Below are positions 37,101 through 49,100 of a stretch of DNA of 64,000 bases, one piece after another. The stretch comes from Aurelia coerulea (Eukaryota > Cnidaria > Scyphozoa > Semaeostomeae > Ulmaridae): assembly GCA_039566865.1 (NCBI GenBank), contig CM076949.1, forward strand, positions 24,094,501-24,158,500, read 5' to 3'. The position numbers and the translations under genes were made by a program. The notes under the pieces are model-generated. The model was given only the letters and a program-made list of their open reading frames with translations. It was not told the origin of the DNA and did no database searches. Within the stretch, counting starts at the first letter, position 1; the number at the start of each line of letters is the position of its first letter.

Positions 37101-40100
37101 ATATGGGTCTGGGGCCTGGTTGTTAAAAACTGGTTTGATATTAGAGGGCTTAGACTACCACCGGATTAGGACTATGCATAAGACTACTGGATTATGCATT
37201 TTAATCCAAGATCGGCGCTAATCAAGGTTTGAGCAACGCTGTTTGATCCAAATCCCTAAATATTGGGAAAATTCATTGATAAAGATGAAACATTTTTAGC
37301 CTGGGTGGTATGTCTGGTTCAACCTTCAATGAAAGTATCCCCAAAGGGAATTAAACCTCTAAATATTTTTTGGGGCTGGTTCTCTGACTGTATAAGTTCT
37401 AGTTTCCATATTGAAATGTTTGTTATTTTTTCACATGCTTTTATGTACGATTGGTACTATTTGAAACAAATACATTTGTATTTAATGTGTGACATGACAC
37501 ACCCTTCTGTAAATTTGTTGTAAGTTTTTCAGTTCTTTTTGCTTTTTAAAAATGTGCTTGCCATTACTGTTCTGCCAAGTTTAAAGTTTAGTTGGTGGAG
37601 ATAAATAGCAAATTCAAGAACTCCCTATGCAAGTCTAAGATTAACTTATTGTCGTGGATTATTTCAACATGTGCATGGATGGATATTGTTTGGCTGGAGG
37701 AACTTCAGCATATGTAGGCATTTTCTCTGTCCTATTTATAGATTATCCTCAGTTAAAACTAGAACCGTTGCAGAAGTGAATTTACATGCAAGAGCTTTTA
37801 CACAATTGCCACTGTCAAGCTTAGATTACCCCCCAGTTAGCTTGGTTCATTCACTTTTAAGAATTTATTAAAACTAGAACCGACGCAGAAGTGAATTTAC
37901 ATGCAAGAGCTTTTACACAATTGCCACTGTCAAGCTTAGATTACCCCCCAGTTAGTTGGTTCATTCACTTTTAAGAATTTATTAAAACTAGAACCGACGC
38001 AGAAGTGAATTTACATACAAGGAGCTTTTACACAATTGCCACTGTCAAGCTTAGATTACCCCCCAGTTAGTTGGTTCATTCACTTTTAAGAATTTATTAA
38101 AACTAGAACCGACGCAGAAGTGAATTTACATGCAAGAGCTTTTACACAATTGCCACTGTCAAGCTTAGATTACCCCCCAGTTAGCTTGGTTCATTCACTT
38201 TTAAGAATTTATTAAAACTAGAACCGACGCAGAAGTGAATTTACATGCAAGAGCTTTTACACAATTGCCACTGTCAAGCTTAGATTACCCCCCAGTTAGT
38301 TGGTTCATTCACTTTTAAGAATTTATTAAAACTAGAACCGACGCAGAAGTGAATTTACATACAAGGAGCTTTTACACAATTGCCACTGTCAAGCTTAGAT
38401 TACCCCCCAGTTAGCTTGGTTCATTCACTTTTAAGAATTTATTAAAACTAGAACCGACGCAGAAGTGAATTTACATACAAGAGCTTTCACACAATTGTCA
38501 CTGTCAAGCTTCAGCTAACCCACCTTCAGCACAGTACAATGTGTACAGTACCAGGGCCGTAGGAAGGAGCTTCGGATTGGGGGGGCAATTGTTCTCAAAA
38601 CAATAGAGAACAATACATCTAATTAATTCATGTGACGTAGCACCATTGTTTTAAAAAATTATTGGGGGGGCTTGAGCCCCCCCTGCCCCCCGCTTCCTAC
38701 GGGCCTGTACAGTACTCAAAGTATCTTAAACTTGTTCTCTTTATTCATGCATATTTCATGCAGATATCCTACCATTTCTATTACATGACAACAGGTAAAA
38801 GGGAAACGATTTGATAAGAAATTGATACATATTCAAATTGGTGTGAATAAAATATTAAAAGTACAATAAGGGCAGATTTTAAAGATTAAAGAAAACAGTT
38901 CCAGATAAGGCTGAGATTGAGATTGCATCTTATCATTGGCTTATAAGACCACACTGTAGCTGGGGAGAGAACAAAGCCAGGTCAGTCTTTGGCAATGCGA
39001 TATTTTGTTTTCTTTTGCCAATGTAAATGGATCTTGGAAACATTGATTACAATTCTCGTATTCTTATGAAGTTCTTCCTGAGCTCTAAGCCATTTCTTGA
39101 ATATTCAAACGAGTGAATGTCCTAATAGTTATATTAGGTATGCAACAAGGACAGATTTTGTAAGACAATAGCATGAGTTGCTTTTGATTGACACTGCAAT
39201 TCAAAACGATTAGCAATCGCAAACAAAGGAAATTCTGTCAACCAGTAATTAAAAACAAGCAAAGCCTGCAAAAGTTTCTTTGAAACTTAGGTAGCTAGCT
39301 CGCTCATTGTACACTCTAGAAATTGTTTTTAAGAGTAAATATGAGCATAGATCAAAAGAAGAAGGATATATCTACGCATCTACCTTGAGCATTTTATTTG
39401 TTTGCTTCAGAAGCTGAGCAGTAAGTGTTTTTATAACACCTAAAAAATAAGAGAATTGAATCGCCTCGCAATCCACTTTTGAACCAAAAAAAGCCTCAGG
39501 TAGATGTGTAGATTCTTTTGATATATGCTCATGTTTACTCTTGAAAACAATTTCTGGAATGCACAACAAGTGAGCTAGCTACCTGGGTTCCAAAGAAACT
39601 TTTGCGGCTTTTTTTTTTGAATTACTGGTTGAGGGAACTTCCTTTGTCTGCGATCGCTAATCGCTTTGAATTCAGATGTCAACAAAAGCAATTCATGCTG
39701 TTGTGTTATAAACTCTGTCCTTGTTTTGGTATGCATGAAAAGAAAATGTAGATTTAAGTTTCTCAGTTGATCATCACTGTAAGAAAACTGCAGATTCAGT
39801 GATATGCAATCTTTATATAATATGCTTTGTAAGGAGTTGATGCAGGGGTGGCGCCAGGGGAGGGCTAGGGGGGCTACAGCCCCCTCGTCGGAAGCATCTA
39901 GCCCCCCCGTCGGAGGACACTTTGGGTTCCTGTCGGAGGAAATTTAGCAAAATGACGTATGAAAACTGCATTTTCTAGCCATTTTAGCCCCCCTGTCGGA
40001 AGCTCCAGCCCCTCTGTCGGAAGATTCCTGGCGCCACCTCCGAGTTGTTGTTGTGAAAAGCTTTTCTTTTAAACTCTTTCATATGCTAACTTTGTAGTGT

Positions 40101-43100
40101 CTTTTAAGACACAAGTTGAAACACCTGTCTTTTGAGTGTGAATCAAGTTCTTGGGTCTGTTTGTGAATGTTTTAATATGGTTTTAACGGGCGACACTTGC
40201 ATTTTGCAGATAGCTTTTTTAAATTGGATTTCCCAAAGTGGGTGTGAAAGTAAATCAGTGGAGATAAAAGTCAAGCATCAGCTAGGGAGACTTGGAGCAA
40301 GGATAGATTTTGCAACAAAATAGCAGACAATTCTTTGGCGGACACTTAGCCAAATATTGGGGGCAAAGCTATTGTTTCAATCGAAAAGCATTGTTCATCA
40401 CTGTTGTTTTCAAACAAAAGACCTTTGATCTAGCCAACATCGGGGGCAACCGCACCCCCTCACCCCCAAGTGTCCGCCACTGACACAATAGCATCAGTTG
40501 CTCAATTCAATTGACACGTCAACTCAAAGCGATTAGCGACAGCAGGCAAAGGAAATTCTCTCAACCAACAATACAAAACAATCAAAGCCGCGAAAGTTGC
40601 CCTGAAACCACTAGGGCAAACTATCGCCTTGTGCATTCGAATGGTGGTTTTTAAGTCAGAAAGAAAGAAAGAAAGAAAGAAAGTCCGTCACGCTCGTTAA
40701 AGCAATTGATTAACGTTTTACCGCTGCTAATTGGCACTGAAATAAAGAAAGCGCACATAAAGCGCACACAAGACAGAAGTTTCCCGCGATCCGATAGAAA
40801 AATTTGACGTCGGCATATTTCATGTTAGACAGATTTGACACCGTAAGATGGATAAATTACCGTGATGTTTATCCTGGCACAGCAACAAATTTAACCAGAA
40901 TTGGCACGTTCTTCACTTCATTAGCAGCCTAATTATGTTAAAACAATTGTTATCTAGAACGAACGCATCATTAGCCACTTGTTAATAGTACTCATTATGC
41001 AAATAAGTCAACTTTAGAGAATGATGTAACAGGCGGCCTGCACAGAGGCTAGCATTCGCAGCATCACCATCAGGTAGAAGGACCCCCTCATACACAGCTA
41101 CAGATGCAAAGATGCAAACGTCGTAGGTGAAGTTGAGAGGAAAGGTGCAGAATCCCAGCAAACAATGGCGCCATTGACTGGGGGAAGGCACATGATCACA
41201 CTGAACCAAAACATCTTCATGCATATGATTCTGCACAGATATTATCTTCGTGACTGCTTGTCTCAAATTAGATGTCCGCGAATAGAGACGTTCTGCAGAG
41301 TCCTGCATAAGTAATTTTGCGTTATCGTTAATCTCACATGAGATCTAATTTGAGACAGATGCATCATGTATGAACCAAGCGAACTGGGGGTAATATATTT
41401 TTATTTGTTGCGTATCATCTTCGTTTGACATGAAGATCAAAATATCACTTTTCGGGCGATTCTTGTCGTTATTCATGGCGCTTGATTTGCTATTGAAGGC
41501 GACTTTAGCAGCAACACTCATCTCTCTGACTGTTGCTAAAAACAGCATCACAACGATCATTTGGGGTTATGAAGAAATCAATATTCAGATTTTCTTATGC
41601 TTGCTTAGCTCAGGACGGACTTTGTAATCATCCAAAAGGATCTTATGTTTAAGAAAATTCGTGAGTTTGTATCGAGAGAAGAAGGGTAAATCTAAAGATC
41701 TGCCTGGCGGATTTGGTTTATTTGATTGAGGTGCTGAGTACTAAATGTTTCATTTAAATCCTAAATATGCGAGAATTGCAATGCCTTCTGCTATGGGACC
41801 ATTACATGAATTAAAGTACACAAAACTGCCAATAACAACCACAAACGAAAGCAAAGTAAAGTGAGTTTTTTTTGCACCCTGTTGATAAAAGTGAACAAGA
41901 TGCACCTGTCGCATTCGTCTTAATTCACAAGAGATTCACAAAGACAAGTTTTTAACCAAATTTAATCCCCTGTCAACTGTGAACCCCTTCCTGAAATTAT
42001 CTGTAAATGACTCGATTTTAAGAGGTTGCCCCACAATGCAGACTTCCTTTTAGATCTCAGAGAGGCATTTTTGAGGTTTCTGCACAGTTGACTTTTGGAT
42101 TTGAAAGTCGTCAAGTTTTGTAATGATAACATGAGCTTACTGTTGAGAGATTTTTACAAGTCACCTACGGCACGAATTGAGCTTTTAAGCAAGGGATATG
42201 AAAACTGTTTCCAGTTGTTGATTCTTTGTGTGGCAGCTGTTTTATCGCTGGAATTTGTTCATAATTTATTCACGAAAAAGGAAAGAACAGAGCGAAAGTT
42301 ATCTTTAAACGTTTCTTTTTAAATGTTCAGTTTTTTGTTACAGCGAAATGTTAAGTTGTTATATATTTCTATTTCTCGATGCAACATTTCCCAACATTTC
42401 TTAAGTACTGAATTTTATTCATAATTCAATTCACGAAGCAAGAAAGAACCGAACAAAATTTATCTTCGAATATTTCTGCTCGAAGGTTCAGTTTTTGTTG
42501 TTGGAGCGAGGGATTTTGTCGTGTGGGAAGGTGCAGCGAAGGATTTCTTCGTGCAACATTTCTTAATTACAAAATTTCATTCATAATTTTATTCACGAAA
42601 TGAGAAAAAACTGAACAGAATCTATCATAAAGGGGCTCCGTCGCCAGACGATAAACAAATCTGACAACACCGCTTGTGTCCGTTGTTCTCCTTTTTTTAC
42701 TATGAAGCAATGATTATATTTTTGGGGTCTATAAATGTCCCAAGTTTAGTATATTGTTGGGTTTTTCAAAACTATGCTATGTCTGACCCCCCCCCGTCAC
42801 ATACAGTAGGGAGTTCCCCCCTGAGGTTAAAAATCAAGTTTGGCTAAACAAGGGCAGATTTTGTAATTCAGTAGCATGAGTTGCTTTTGTTGACACCTCA
42901 ATTCAAAGCGATTAGCGATTGCAGACAAAGGAAATTCTCTCAACCAGCAATTCAAAACAAACAAAGCCGCAAAAGTCTCTTTGAAACCCAGGTAGCTTGC
43001 TCGCTCGTAAAAGGTCAACTCGATCTTTTAATGCTATCCCTGCCACTATGATTAGGGGTGTTTCTTAATTTATATTTAATGTATTGTTATGTAAATTTAC

Positions 43101-46100
43101 GTATTTTAATTACTCTGTAGTATTTTCAAATTGTAAATTTTTAATTTTGTGGTGAATTTAAACATACATACATACATATATTCAATTCTCTTATCTTTTT
43201 GGGTGTTATCAAAACATTTACTGCTCAGTTTCTGGACCAAAGAAGTAAAATGCCCGCGGCAGATGTGTAGATATATTCTTCTTCTTTCGATCTATGCTCA
43301 TGTTTGTTCTCAGAAATAATTTATATGCACAGCGAGCGAGCTAGCTACCTGGGTTTCAGAGAAAATTTTGCGGCTTTGTTTGTTTTGAATTACTGGTTGA
43401 TAGAATTTCCTTTGTCTGTGATCGCTAATCGCTTTGAATTGAGGTGTCAACAAAATCAACTCGTGCTATTGTATTAAAAAATCGTCCCTTGTTTAGTTTG
43501 GCTTAAATTGAACTCTAGATCCACAGCGCTGCAGTTCAACTGATATGACAATTTAACTAAAGTAAACCTTTTTTATCAGTTAACTACTGCAGTGTGGCTC
43601 CATGGTTTCCGCTTAGGCCAAATTTGATTTTAAGGCAGTCGGAAATTTCATCGTGCCCGCAAAGGACCTTGGGTGACAGTTGCTCTTTAAATATTTATTT
43701 ACTGTACATTATTATTGATGCAACTTTCTTTTAAAAAGCTAAACAGTATGATTTAAACATCGCTAGCTTGTTATTTTTCAAAGAAGATGATCAAATATTT
43801 ATGCTGATCTTGTAGATTTAACAATCTGTTTAACAAAAGCATATCAAAACAGGCTGCTCTGTAAATCAAGTAACATTATGTTTCTATTAAATCTTGAAAT
43901 CTTGAAAGGATTTCCAGAGACAGTCAGACACAGGGGAGGATTTTCAGAGGATCAAATGCTCACAATTCCATATTTATCTCAATTTGCTGGGAATGATTTG
44001 CTCGTTTGTGGTAGCAGATTTCTACTTGAGGAGACTAACAAGGATAGATTTTGTTACACAATAGCATCAGTTGCTTTGATTGACACATCAATTCAAAGCG
44101 ATTAGCGACTGCAGACAAAGGAAATTCTCTCAACCAATAATTCAAAACGAACAATTCGAACAATATCGATAAATTCTGAGATAAAAACTGATTGAGGAAC
44201 ATCAATATGACCAATACATGAAATACTGTTTTGAAGGATGGAAGCAAGCAAGAGTCTGTAGATTTTATTGTTTACGATTTAGCAATTTGATGACGTCACA
44301 ACCTCAAATTAGCAGAAATTTTATGCCTATACTTTTCCAAACACGAAAATGTTGATACTGCAATCCTTAGAATTTATAGATGATTACGTTTAAGATGGCG
44401 GGAAGGAACTTTTCGCCAAGATGCATTGCATTCCAAAACTGAATCCGTGACAATTCCATAGGGATTCGATTATAGAACGCAATGCACCTTGGTCAAAAGT
44501 TCCTCGCCGCCATCTTTAGCGTCAATCTAGCGGATTCATCTTTTCTCTGCACATTTCATCATCATTTGTGGCTGCATAATCACTACCAAACTCTCCTGTT
44601 TCCGCATTGTTAGATTTAAGCACCCGCAAAGGATCGTGGGTACTTAGTTAGTCTAGATTTAGAAGATTTTGCCAACCAGTTGACTAATGCTTTCAACTTT
44701 AGTTTCGTAAGAAGACTTAAATTTGGAGGCGAAGGGATTTGTTAATGGATTTATTAAAGTCAAACTGTGCAGAGAAGCGAATGTTGAGGGAAGCTTTAAG
44801 CATGAACAATGGATCTTTTTTAGTTGTTTAGTCTTTAAATTATCTAAATTTAGAAGATTTTAGCTGACGATTCAGTTAATATTATCAACTTTAAGGAGTC
44901 TTAAATTTTGAGGTGAAGGGATTCGTTAACGGATTAATTACAATCAAGCTGTATAGAGAAGGTCCAGGGAAAGTTTAACCTCATGCAAAGGATCTTGGGT
45001 AGTTGTTTAGTCTTTAAATTATCTAAATTTAGAAGATTTTAGCATTCAGTTAATATTGTCAACCGTGAAGAAGTCTTGAATTTTGAGGCGAAGGGATTCG
45101 TTAACGGATTAATTACAATCAAGCTGTGTAGAGAAGGTCCAGGGAAAGTTTAACCTCATGCAAAGGATCTTGGGTAGTTGTTTAGTCTTTAAATTATCTA
45201 AATTTAGAATATTTGAGCTGACCATTCAGTTAATATTGTCAACCGTGAAGAAGTCTTGAATTTTGAGGCGAAGGGATTCGTTAACGGATTAATTACAATC
45301 AAGCTGTGTAGAGAAGGTCCAGGGAAAGTTTAACCTCATGCAAAGGATCTTGGGTAGTTGTTTAGTCTTTAAATTATCTAAATTTAGAAGATTTTAGCAT
45401 TCAGTTAATATTATCAACCGTGAAGAAGTCTTGAATTTTGAGGCGAAGGGATTTGTTAACGGATTAATTACAATCAAGCTGTGTAGAGAAGGTCCAGGGA
45501 AAGTTTAACCTCATGCAAAGGATCTTGGGTAGTTGGTTAGTTTTTAAATTATCTAAATTTAGAATATTTGAGCTGACCATTCAGTTAATATTGTCAACCG
45601 TGAAGAAGTCTTGAATTTTGAGGCGAAGGGATTCGTTAACGGATTAATTACAATCAAGCTGCGTAGAGAAGGTCAAGGGAAAGTTTAACCTCATGCAAAG
45701 GATCTTGGGTAGTTGTTTAGTCTTTAAATTATCTAAATTTAGAAGATTTTAGCATTCAGTTAATATTGTCAACCGTGAAGAAGTCTTGAATTTTGAGGCG
45801 AAGGGATTCGTTAACGGATTAATTACAATCAAGCTGCGTAGAGAAGGTCAAGGGAAAGTTTAACCTCATGCAAAGGATCTTGGGTAGTTGTTTAGTCTTT
45901 AAATTATCTAAATTTAGAATATTTGAGCTGACCATTCAGTTAATATTGTCAACCGTGAAGAAGTCTTGAATTTTGAGGCGAAGGGATTCGTTAACGGATT
46001 AATTACAATCAAGCTGCGTAGAGAAGGTCAAGGGAAAGTTTAACCTCATGCAAAGGATCTTGGGTAGTTGGTTAGTCTTAACTTATCTAAATTTAGAAGA

Positions 46101-49100
46101 TTTTAGCTGACCATTCAGTTAATATTATCAACTTTAAGGAGTCTAAAATTTTGAGGTGAAGGGATTCGCTAACGGATTAATTACAATCAAGCTGTGTAGA
46201 GAAGGTCAAGGGAAAGTTTAACCTCATGCAAAGGATCTTGGGTAGTTGGTTAGTCTTAACTTATCAAAATTTAGAAGATTTTAGCTGACCATTGAGCTAA
46301 TATTGTCAACCTTAAAGGAGTCTTGAATTTTGAGGCGAAGGGATTTGTGAACGGATTAATTACAATCAAGCTGTGTAGAGAAGAATATTTGCCCAATCTG
46401 CGAATTTCTGATCTGACAGATAATAGCGACTTGTAGTTTCCAGCGCAACATGTCATCAGTATCAGATGCGTGGACTACAACAATGACTCATGTGTATGCT
46501 CTTTGTGAAGTGTGATCTGCCGCAAGCTGGTTTGCCAAGATATTAATCTTTTCATTTGAAGATTTTTATGGTTTTGCTGTATTTGCATAATCTGCAATTT
46601 GGATGAAGAAGCCTGGTTGTGAGGCTGGCCTGTAGTATCGAGGCATGGGTTATAAAACCTAGTTAATGAGCAAGGAACAAGGACAGATAATGTTACAATA
46701 GGAGCCGCTATGTTTGATTGACACGTTAGTACAAAGCGATTAGCGATAACAGACAAAGGGAATTCAATGCCTGGTGGGCCAACTTATAAGCTAAAACAAA
46801 ACAAGCCGCAAAAGTTGCTCCTCTGAAACCCAGGTAGCTAGCTCGTTGTGCATTCCAGAAATGATTTTTATGAGCAAACATGAGCATAAATCCAAAGAAG
46901 AAGGATATATCTAAACTTCTGCCTCGGGCGTTTTATTTGTTTGTTTCAGAAGCTTAGGAGAATTGAATCGCCTGTCAAGCCGCTTCGGAACCAAACATAT
47001 CAAATGCCTGAGGCAGAAGTTTAGATATTTCCCTCTTCTTTGGATTTATGCTCATGTTTGTTCATAAAACCATTTCTGGAATGCACAACGAGCCAGCTAG
47101 CTACCTGGGTTTCAGAGCAAATCTTGCGGCTTGCATTGTATTGTTTATGACTTGATCAACCAGACATTGAATTCCCTTTGTCTAAGATCGCTAATTGCTT
47201 TATACTTGGGTTTCAACAAGGAGTAGCGCCTCCTTTTGTGACATTATCTGTCCTTCTTTGAGCAAGGTTGAATTTCACAAAACAAAGGATTCAATTCTCC
47301 GAGAAGACAAAGTGATTTACTTTTCTCAAGGACAGTTCTTGCACCTTTGCGTGCACTCAGTCAAATCAAACTAAACAGACAGAGCAAATATAATAGTCGG
47401 CTATGCTGAAGGTATGAAATATATTCTTTAGGCGCTGAAATCCCTTTGTCTTTGTCAGGCCTGTATCCTTTGTTTTACAAAACAAGGCCAGATTTTGTAA
47501 CACAATAGCATCAGTTGTTTTTGATTGACGCCGCAATTCAAAGTGATTAGCGACTGCAGACAAAGGAAATTTTCTCAACCAGTAAATCAAAACAAACAAA
47601 GCTGGAGAATTAACCTGAAACCAGTAGGGCAAACTGTCGCCTTGCGCAAGCGAAAAGTGGTTTTAAGAGAAGCCATGAGTTATAGCGAAAGAACTAGGAT
47701 AAATCTAAACATTTGCCTCGTTGTTGGAAGATGATGACTTAGTTAAATTTCATCATGTTTTCATTCGTAGGATCAACAAATGAGATTTTCTGCTTGAAAT
47801 ATTGCCATGATTTTAGTCATTTGTTTCTTATGAAAGTGACTATTAGATTCATACAATCGAGCTCTTTCCTTTACCAATATTTTTTGTTTTTAGGTATTTC
47901 TTGAAAGCAAAATTGGATGACAGAAAATACGAGGCAGCATGTGTGGTGAGCATATTTTCTAGTCCTACAATTTTCAGATTTTTCTAATCGAAAACTTTCC
48001 AGTATTCCTATCCAAGGATTGTACCTGGTGACCCGAAAGAAATTGAACCGAGAAATTGAAACCAAGCAGATCTAAAGCCAGAGAAACTGATGAAAAGTAT
48101 GAGATCGAATTGATCAGTATAAAACAAGGACAGACTTTGTAACACAATAGCATCAGTTGCTTTGTTGACACATGAATTCACAGCGATTCGCAATTTCAGA
48201 CAAAAAGAAATTCTTTCCGCCAGAAATTAAAAACAAACAAAGCCGCAAAAGTTCTCTGAAACCCAGGTAGCAAGCGCACTCGTCATGCATTCCAGAAATG
48301 GTTTCTAAGAGCTAACGTGAGCATCTATCAAAAGAAGAAGGGTATATCTACACATCTGCCTCGGGCATTTTATTTGTTTGGTATAGAAGCCGATTGGGAG
48401 GCGATTCAATTCTCGTACTTTTTTTGGGTGTAATTAAAACACTTACTGCTCAGCTCCTGACCCAAAGAAATAAACTGCCCGTGGTAGATGTTTAGATATA
48501 TCCTTCTCCTTTCGATATATGCTCATGTTTACTCTTAAAAACAATTTCTGGAATGCACAACAAGCGAGCTAGCTACCTGGGTTTCAGAGAAACTTTTGCG
48601 GCTTTGTTTCTTTTGAATTACCCGTTGAGGGAATTTCCTTTGTCTGCGATCGCAAATTGCTTTGAATTCAAGTGTCAACAAAAGCAACTCATGCTATTGT
48701 CTTACAAAATCTGTCCTTGTTATTTCTGTTGTAAGGAAAATTCTAACACCACAAGGGATTGTTCGGCTACATTCCAATCTGAGCTGCCTATTCCCAGGAT
48801 GATAGGCTGATTGTCTACAGTGAACTGCAGCTGATAACAAGGGCAGATTTTGTAATACAATAGCATGAGTTGCTTTTGTTGACACCTCAATTCAAAGCGA
48901 TTTGCGATTGCAGACAAAGGAAATTCTCTCAACCAGCAATTCAAAACAAACAAAGCCGCAAAAGTTTCTCTGAAACCCAGGTAGCTAGCTCGCTCGCTGT
49001 GCATTCCAGAAACTGTTTTTAAGGGCAAACATGAGCGTAGATCGAAAGAAGAAGGATGCATCAACACATCTGCCGTGGGCATTGTATTTGTTTGGTTCAA

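Noticed and set aside
37671..37871. Frame reading FLCPI as the missing UNC80 second exon
   Set aside because: Only a short chance resemblance to FLRPKL; it runs into a minisatellite, while 47894-47945 matches across 17 residues in the correct phases.
40982..41308. 108-codon frame on minus
   Set aside because: No family recognised, no splice context, and it ends inside a palindromic element; kept as non-coding intron.
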